Below, one piece after another: positions 29,931 through 33,209 of a stretch of DNA of 33,209 bases. Each line of letters begins with the position of its first letter. Position 1 is the first letter of the stretch. Origin of the DNA: a virus; IMG/VR virus record IMGVR_UViG_3300009788_000228, positions 1-33,209 of that record; one strand, written 5' to 3'. A program made the translations under genes and the position numbers. Under the pieces are notes generated by a model that did not search any database, was not told the DNA's origin, and worked only from the letters and a program-made list of their open reading frames with translations.

Positions 29931-31861
29931 TGAACGGAGTGCTTGTTAATGTCTCGACCCAAATTATAGGAAGCGAGCTATCGCAAAACTATACAGACGG
30001 ACTACAACTGTATGTGGATGATATTTCCATTTTTGGTGACGAGGGAGTATTATCAATAGGAACCATATGGTCAGAGGATAGAGAAGTGACTCCCTACATT
30101 ACAGTCTTTGACACCGACGAGTTTGTGGAGCCTTACTTAGAGCTTGGTGTGGAGCTTGTCAATGACTATACGATAGATGAAAACATAGTCCAGCTATACC
30201 CACTAGTGGAAGTAAAGATGGCAACCACATTCTTGCCCGGTAGTGGAGACATTGAAGTCCCAGTTAGCAGTGGGGTGTGGTCTTTGATAGAGGACGGCAC
30301 CAGAGATGAAACAGAGGGTGAGGTTGTTGTCATAGAAAATGGTATGGTGACTTCTCTTTACGGAGTGCCACCCAGCGTGTCAGGCGATTACATTGCTTTT
30401 CTCGAAGCTGGAAAAATAAGTGCCGGTATCTTAGATGCTGATGAAGTAACCATCAAAAGTCAGAGTAATAACACAGTGCTTGATTCCAACGGAATATCAG
30501 TTACCTCCTCAGTCGATGGCTCGAAGCAGGTTATAATAGACGCTGACGACCCAGACGGTAAGCTTATCAAGATTATAAAGGGAGCGCTTGAGATACGTGA
30601 CAAAGACGAGGCCGTTATAATTGACAAAGATGGTCTGGTTGCTGATGGTATTATCAGGGGCGTTATGCCCGGCTCGAATAACCCTATCGTCAACTCTTCT
30701 TTTGAGCGCTTGGATATTGGAACCAGTGACCCCTCCTACTGGACAAAAGCTGGGTCTACGCCTGCTAATATAACAACTGACGACACCCAACACCGCTACG
30801 GCACACGCTGTTTATATTGTTATCACGACTCTTCAACCGATGCCAAAACCACTCAAACAGTGGCCGTCCAACCGAACACCGACTATGCACTGTCATTCTA
30901 TTGGCGGAGTGACAAGCTTGGTAGTGACCCCATGTTTGGCTCGGGTATAGAGTATGGTGATGCTACTGAGTATGGCGAGGGTTCAGAAGCAGGCGACGGC
31001 GAGCGCGGAACTATCATTCGAGTGATGGACGGTGTGACTGAAAAAGTAACCTCTGAGATGCTATGGGGGTCAAATGAGACATGGGCAAGGGAGATAACAA
31101 CCACGTTCAATACGGGCGCTGCTACTGAGGTGGACATAGAGGTGCTTATTGGGCAAGCTGCCTCGCCAACAGTCGGCAAGTTCTGGCTCGATGCTATACT
31201 GCTCCAAGAGGGAGCCGTTATCCAGCCCTGGAATATATCACTCTTTGATTTTCTTGACCACACATCAGACGAATCAATGCACCGAGAGGCTGCTTACCCC
31301 GTAGGCTCTATCTATATCAACGCGGGGGTTGCCACTAATCCATCTGACCCAGCAATGCTTGGGTTTGGTACTTGGACAGCCTTTGGTCAGGGAAAAGTTT
31401 TGATTGGCCTGGATGCTGGCGGTGATACAGACTTTGATGACTTATCGGATACTGGTGGTGTCAAAGAACACGCTCTGTCAATCGCAGAGCTAGCTACACA
31501 CGGGCATACGCAAGATGCACATGGTCATACTCAGAACAGCCATAACCATACGCAAAACGCGCATACCCATGCGAACACTGCTCACCAACACACGGCAGTC
31601 GTTTATAGTGGAAACGGTAAATACTTATCGCTAAATAGTGGTGGTAGTCAGTATAAATTGACTTGGGCAGCTACAGGACTTACCAACGATGTTAGAACAA
31701 ACACCGTGGGTATAACTATCACAAATGCAACACCCACCAACCAAGCAGAAACAGCGGGCAACCAAACGACCGCAGCTGTCAATCAAACGACAGGTAGTGG
31801 GGATGCTCATACCAACTTGCAACCGTATGTAGTTGTCTACATGTGGAAACGAACCGCTTAA
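29930..31861 (+). CDS. Tail fibre/tip protein with CBM-like and His-rich collar domains
   Basis: A 643-residue protein. Residues 1-230 form a beta-rich start that probably attaches to the hub, with a small helical linker (DSNGISVTSSVDGSKQVIIDADDPDG, typical of fibre shafts). Residues about 255-430 look like a CBM_4_9 domain: NPIVNSSFERLD, YWTKAG, YGTRCLYCYHDSS, YALSFYWRSD. Residues about 460-643 are a receptor-tip domain of the T4 gp12/microcystin-dependent type (YPVGSIYI, MLGFGTWTAFGQGKVLIGLD, LATHGH) with a run of HxH pairs (about residues 524-548) that could bind iron or zinc, ending LQPYVVVYMWKRTA. It likely contacts the host receptor. Confidence 0.78.
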   Translation: MNGVLVNVSTQIIGSELSQNYTDGLQLYVDDISIFGDEGVLSIGTIWSEDREVTPYITVFDTDEFVEPYLELGVELVNDYTIDENIVQLYPLVEVKMATTFLPGSGDIEVPVSSGVWSLIEDGTRDETEGEVVVIENGMVTSLYGVPPSVSGDYIAFLEAGKISAGILDADEVTIKSQSNNTVLDSNGISVTSSVDGSKQVIIDADDPDGKLIKIIKGALEIRDKDEAVIIDKDGLVADGIIRGVMPGSNNPIVNSSFERLDIGTSDPSYWTKAGSTPANITTDDTQHRYGTRCLYCYHDSSTDAKTTQTVAVQPNTDYALSFYWRSDKLGSDPMFGSGIEYGDATEYGEGSEAGDGERGTIIRVMDGVTEKVTSEMLWGSNETWAREITTTFNTGAATEVDIEVLIGQAASPTVGKFWLDAILLQEGAVIQPWNISLFDFLDHTSDESMHREAAYPVGSIYINAGVATNPSDPAMLGFGTWTAFGQGKVLIGLDAGGDTDFDDLSDTGGVKEHALSIAELATHGHTQDAHGHTQNSHNHTQNAHTHANTAHQHTAVVYSGNGKYLSLNSGGSQYKLTWAATGLTNDVRTNTVGITITNATPTNQAETAGNQTTAAVNQTTGSGDAHTNLQPYVVVYMWKRTA

Positions 31862-31873
31862 ATGTGGTATAAT
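31844..31873 (+). promoter_or_regulatory. Promoter before the collar protein gene
   Basis: TGGAAA (31844-31849), 18 bp, TATAAT (31868-31873), with TG one base before the -10 (TGGTATAAT), an extended -10. Transcription would start near 31880, leaving a leader of about 16 bases that includes AGGAGGA. Confidence 0.5.
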
Positions 31874-31895
31874 AAATGATTAGGAGGAGAAACAG

Positions 31896-32603
31896 ATGGC
31901 AGATTTCCCAGGAAGTATAACATCTTTTACACCACAAGTGAATACCGGCTCGCCCGTCATAGATGAATACAGCCTCGATGCGGCGGACGTTAATGACGCT
32001 TATGATGAAATAGAGGCTATTGAAACGGAGCTTGGTATCAATCCAGCCGGTAGTGAAGCAGATGTAGCTGATAGGTTGACTGAGATAGAACTTGGGCGTT
32101 TGCCTATTGGCGCTATCATCATGTGGGGTGGCACGTATGCCTCCATACCAAGCGGGTTCTCAATCTGCAATGGCAGCGGCGGAACGCCAAACCTCCAAGA
32201 TAGATTTATTTGTGCTACAAGTGGTTCAGAGAATCCTGGGACTACGGGCGGAACACACGCGCTTACTCTGGTTACCGCTAATCTGCCCTCTCATAATCAC
32301 ACGGGGGGCAGTAACAGTACAGGCGGTCACTTCCACACTACAGACAGCCAAGGAATCCACAATCATGCAATCAAGAAAGATACCACATTCGCTACGGGAG
32401 TATCAAGAGCTGGCCCCAGACAGGGCGCTAGCAGTGAGTGGTCGGGTGGTGACCCCGTTATGAGCAGTGGTAATCACTCGCACACCACAAGCTCGGCTAG
32501 TAACCATAGTCACGTTATAACGGTTGGTTTTACGGGTAGCGGTACAGCATTCAACAACCGGCCACTGTATTATGAATTGTGCTTTATACAAAGAACATCA
32601 TAA
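31896..32603 (+). CDS. Tail fibre with phage tail collar domain
   Basis: A 235-residue protein. Residues 1-65 are helical and acidic. From about 69 it is the tail collar type: LPIGAIIMWGG, IPSGFSICNGSGGTPNLQDRFI, TTGGTHALTLVTANLPSHNHTGG, HSHTTSSASNHSHV and the C-terminal NNRPLYYELCFIQRTS. HxH pairs at several points suggest metal sites in the trimer axis, as in T4 gp12. Together with the preceding gene it forms the tail tip. The start follows AGGAGGAGA (31882 onwards). Confidence 0.85.
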   Translation: MADFPGSITSFTPQVNTGSPVIDEYSLDAADVNDAYDEIEAIETELGINPAGSEADVADRLTEIELGRLPIGAIIMWGGTYASIPSGFSICNGSGGTPNLQDRFICATSGSENPGTTGGTHALTLVTANLPSHNHTGGSNSTGGHFHTTDSQGIHNHAIKKDTTFATGVSRAGPRQGASSEWSGGDPVMSSGNHSHTTSSASNHSHVITVGFTGSGTAFNNRPLYYELCFIQRTS

Positions 32604-32615
32604 AGGAGAGCAAGC

Positions 32616-32876
32616 ATGGAAAAGGCAAGCGGAAAAGCACCAGTTGAGGTACTAAATGAAGTCATAACGGCAGCGGCGGAATTACTGCCTTCAACTAAGC
32701 AAGCCACTTTTTGGGAAAGCGTAAGCTTAAAATCCGATGAATTGACTGAGCTGGTAGATTCCGCTCGCCAGGACGGGTTCACATTAGGACACGGTGAGGG
32801 GTTTGACGCGGGATACGAAAAAGGATACCATGACGGTCACACAGATAGGGTTGAGGAGGAAACAACTGATGGCTGA
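32616..32876 (+). CDS. Unknown small helical protein with G-x3-G pattern
   Basis: An 86-residue acidic protein with ribosome site AAAGGAGAG before ATG 32616. The first 55 residues are helical (VLNEVITAAAELLPSTKQATFWESVSL). The last part is GFTLGHGEGFDAGYEKGYHDGH, a GxxxGxxxG-like repeat as found in FliH/YscL-type stalks and some small phage proteins. It overlaps the XhlA-like gene by eight bases. No family is recognised; a link to tail tip or lysis is possible from position only. Confidence 0.6.
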   Translation: MEKASGKAPVEVLNEVITAAAELLPSTKQATFWESVSLKSDELTELVDSARQDGFTLGHGEGFDAGYEKGYHDGHTDRVEEETTDG

Positions 32877-33081
32877 GATAACTGTAAAGGAACGAGTCGC
32901 CATCTTGGAGACATACCAAGAGGAAATGGCTAAAGATATCCTTGAGATAAAGACCAACCATCTGCCACATATCGAGCAGAAGCTTGATAGCCTCCGTAAC
33001 TGGATGATGGGAGCTTTGTTTACCGCTCTGTTGTCGTCTGTAGTCCTGACCGTCAACCTAATGATTGGAGCCATAAAGTGA
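32869..33081 (+). CDS. XhlA-like lysis-associated membrane protein
   Basis: A 70-residue protein with an N-terminal coiled coil (ERVAILETYQEEMAKDILEI, then HIEQKLDSLRNWM) and one C-terminal membrane segment (ALFTALLSSVVLTVNLMIGAI, about residues 47-67). This is the layout of haemolysin XhlA, which works with a holin and endolysin in Bacillus and related phages. The preferred start is ATG 32869, 12 bases after GAGGAGGA; an upstream in-frame ATG at 32794 would add residues with no ribosome site. A start of the lysis module is inferred. Confidence 0.7.
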   Translation: MAEITVKERVAILETYQEEMAKDILEIKTNHLPHIEQKLDSLRNWMMGALFTALLSSVVLTVNLMIGAIK

Positions 33082-33209
33082 TTCAAGAACTTCGGGAAAA
33101 ACTTCTCAGCATGTACGCCAATGGCACTGGAGACCAAAAAGAATTTGAGGATACACTTGCTCTATTAGTTGGTTTGTGTATGCTCGACTTTGCTGTCAAC
33201 GCAGAGAGA
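33078..33209 (+). CDS. Start of an unknown protein (cut by window end)
   Basis: GTG 33078 overlaps the XhlA-like stop codon (GTGA). The first 44 residues start with a helix (MIQELREKLLSMYANG), then FEDTLALLVGLCMLDFAV, a hydrophobic stretch. The frame stays open to base 33209. Too little is present to assign a function. Confidence 0.55.
   Translation, partial: MIQELREKLLSMYANGTGDQKEFEDTLALLVGLCMLDFAVNAER

Noticed and set aside
32794-32868. Longer N-terminus for the XhlA-like protein
   Set aside because: ATG 32794 has no ribosome site and lies inside the preceding gene; ATG 32869 has GAGGAGGA upstream and gives the usual XhlA length.

Overview
The window is about 33 kb of the late (packaging, head, tail, start of lysis) region of a tailed, long-tailed (siphovirus-type) double-stranded DNA phage or prophage. 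All supported genes lie on the + strand, are tightly packed with ATGA/GTGA/TAATG overlaps, and use strong AGGAGG-type ribosome binding sites. The host cannot be named. A ReqiPepy6 Gp37-like tail hub, an XhlA-like lysis protein and sigma70/sigmaA-type promoters with strong Shine-Dalgarno sites lean towards a Gram-positive host, but this is inference.

Layout. 1-1447: end of a zinc-ribbon gene, a ParB-like domain protein and a Mom-like DNA-modification enzyme. 1425-3513: strong promoter, tRNA-like leader, small and large terminase. 3525-4374: two small metal-binding proteins (one HNH nuclease-like), tRNA-Trp, tRNA-Gln, tRNA-Thr and a promoter. 4383-10036: portal, MuF-type head protein with a C-terminal zincin domain, a small Cys/His protein, prohead protease and HK97-fold major capsid protein, closed by a terminator. 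10125-14708: an accessory cassette inside the head module (methyltransferase, rhamnosyltransferase-like protein, short nucleotide-sugar dehydrogenase, UDP-GlcNAc 2-epimerase, GT-B glycosyltransferase), consistent with making and transferring an acidic or amino sugar. 14712-18470: a small virion protein and a 1092-residue protein built of about 35 repeats of exactly 20 residues. 18513-20534: connector, head-tail joining, gp10-like and tail terminator genes. 20607-26269: tail tube, frameshifted tail chaperones and a tape measure carrying two cell-wall hydrolase domains. 26269-32603: distal tail, hub and collar-type fibre proteins. 32616-33209: unknown protein, XhlA-like protein and the start of a further gene.

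Main points of interest: a likely -1 frameshift at an A9 run that would fuse portal to MuF, in addition to the expected frameshift in the tail chaperone pair; an anthrax lethal factor-like HEFGH metallopeptidase domain on MuF; a glycosyltransferase fused in frame to a separately translatable C-terminal domain; the 20-residue-repeat protein; and a family of similar promoters (TAGACA or TGGACT, about 17 bp, TATAAT) in front of gene blocks, two of which would give nearly leaderless mRNAs.
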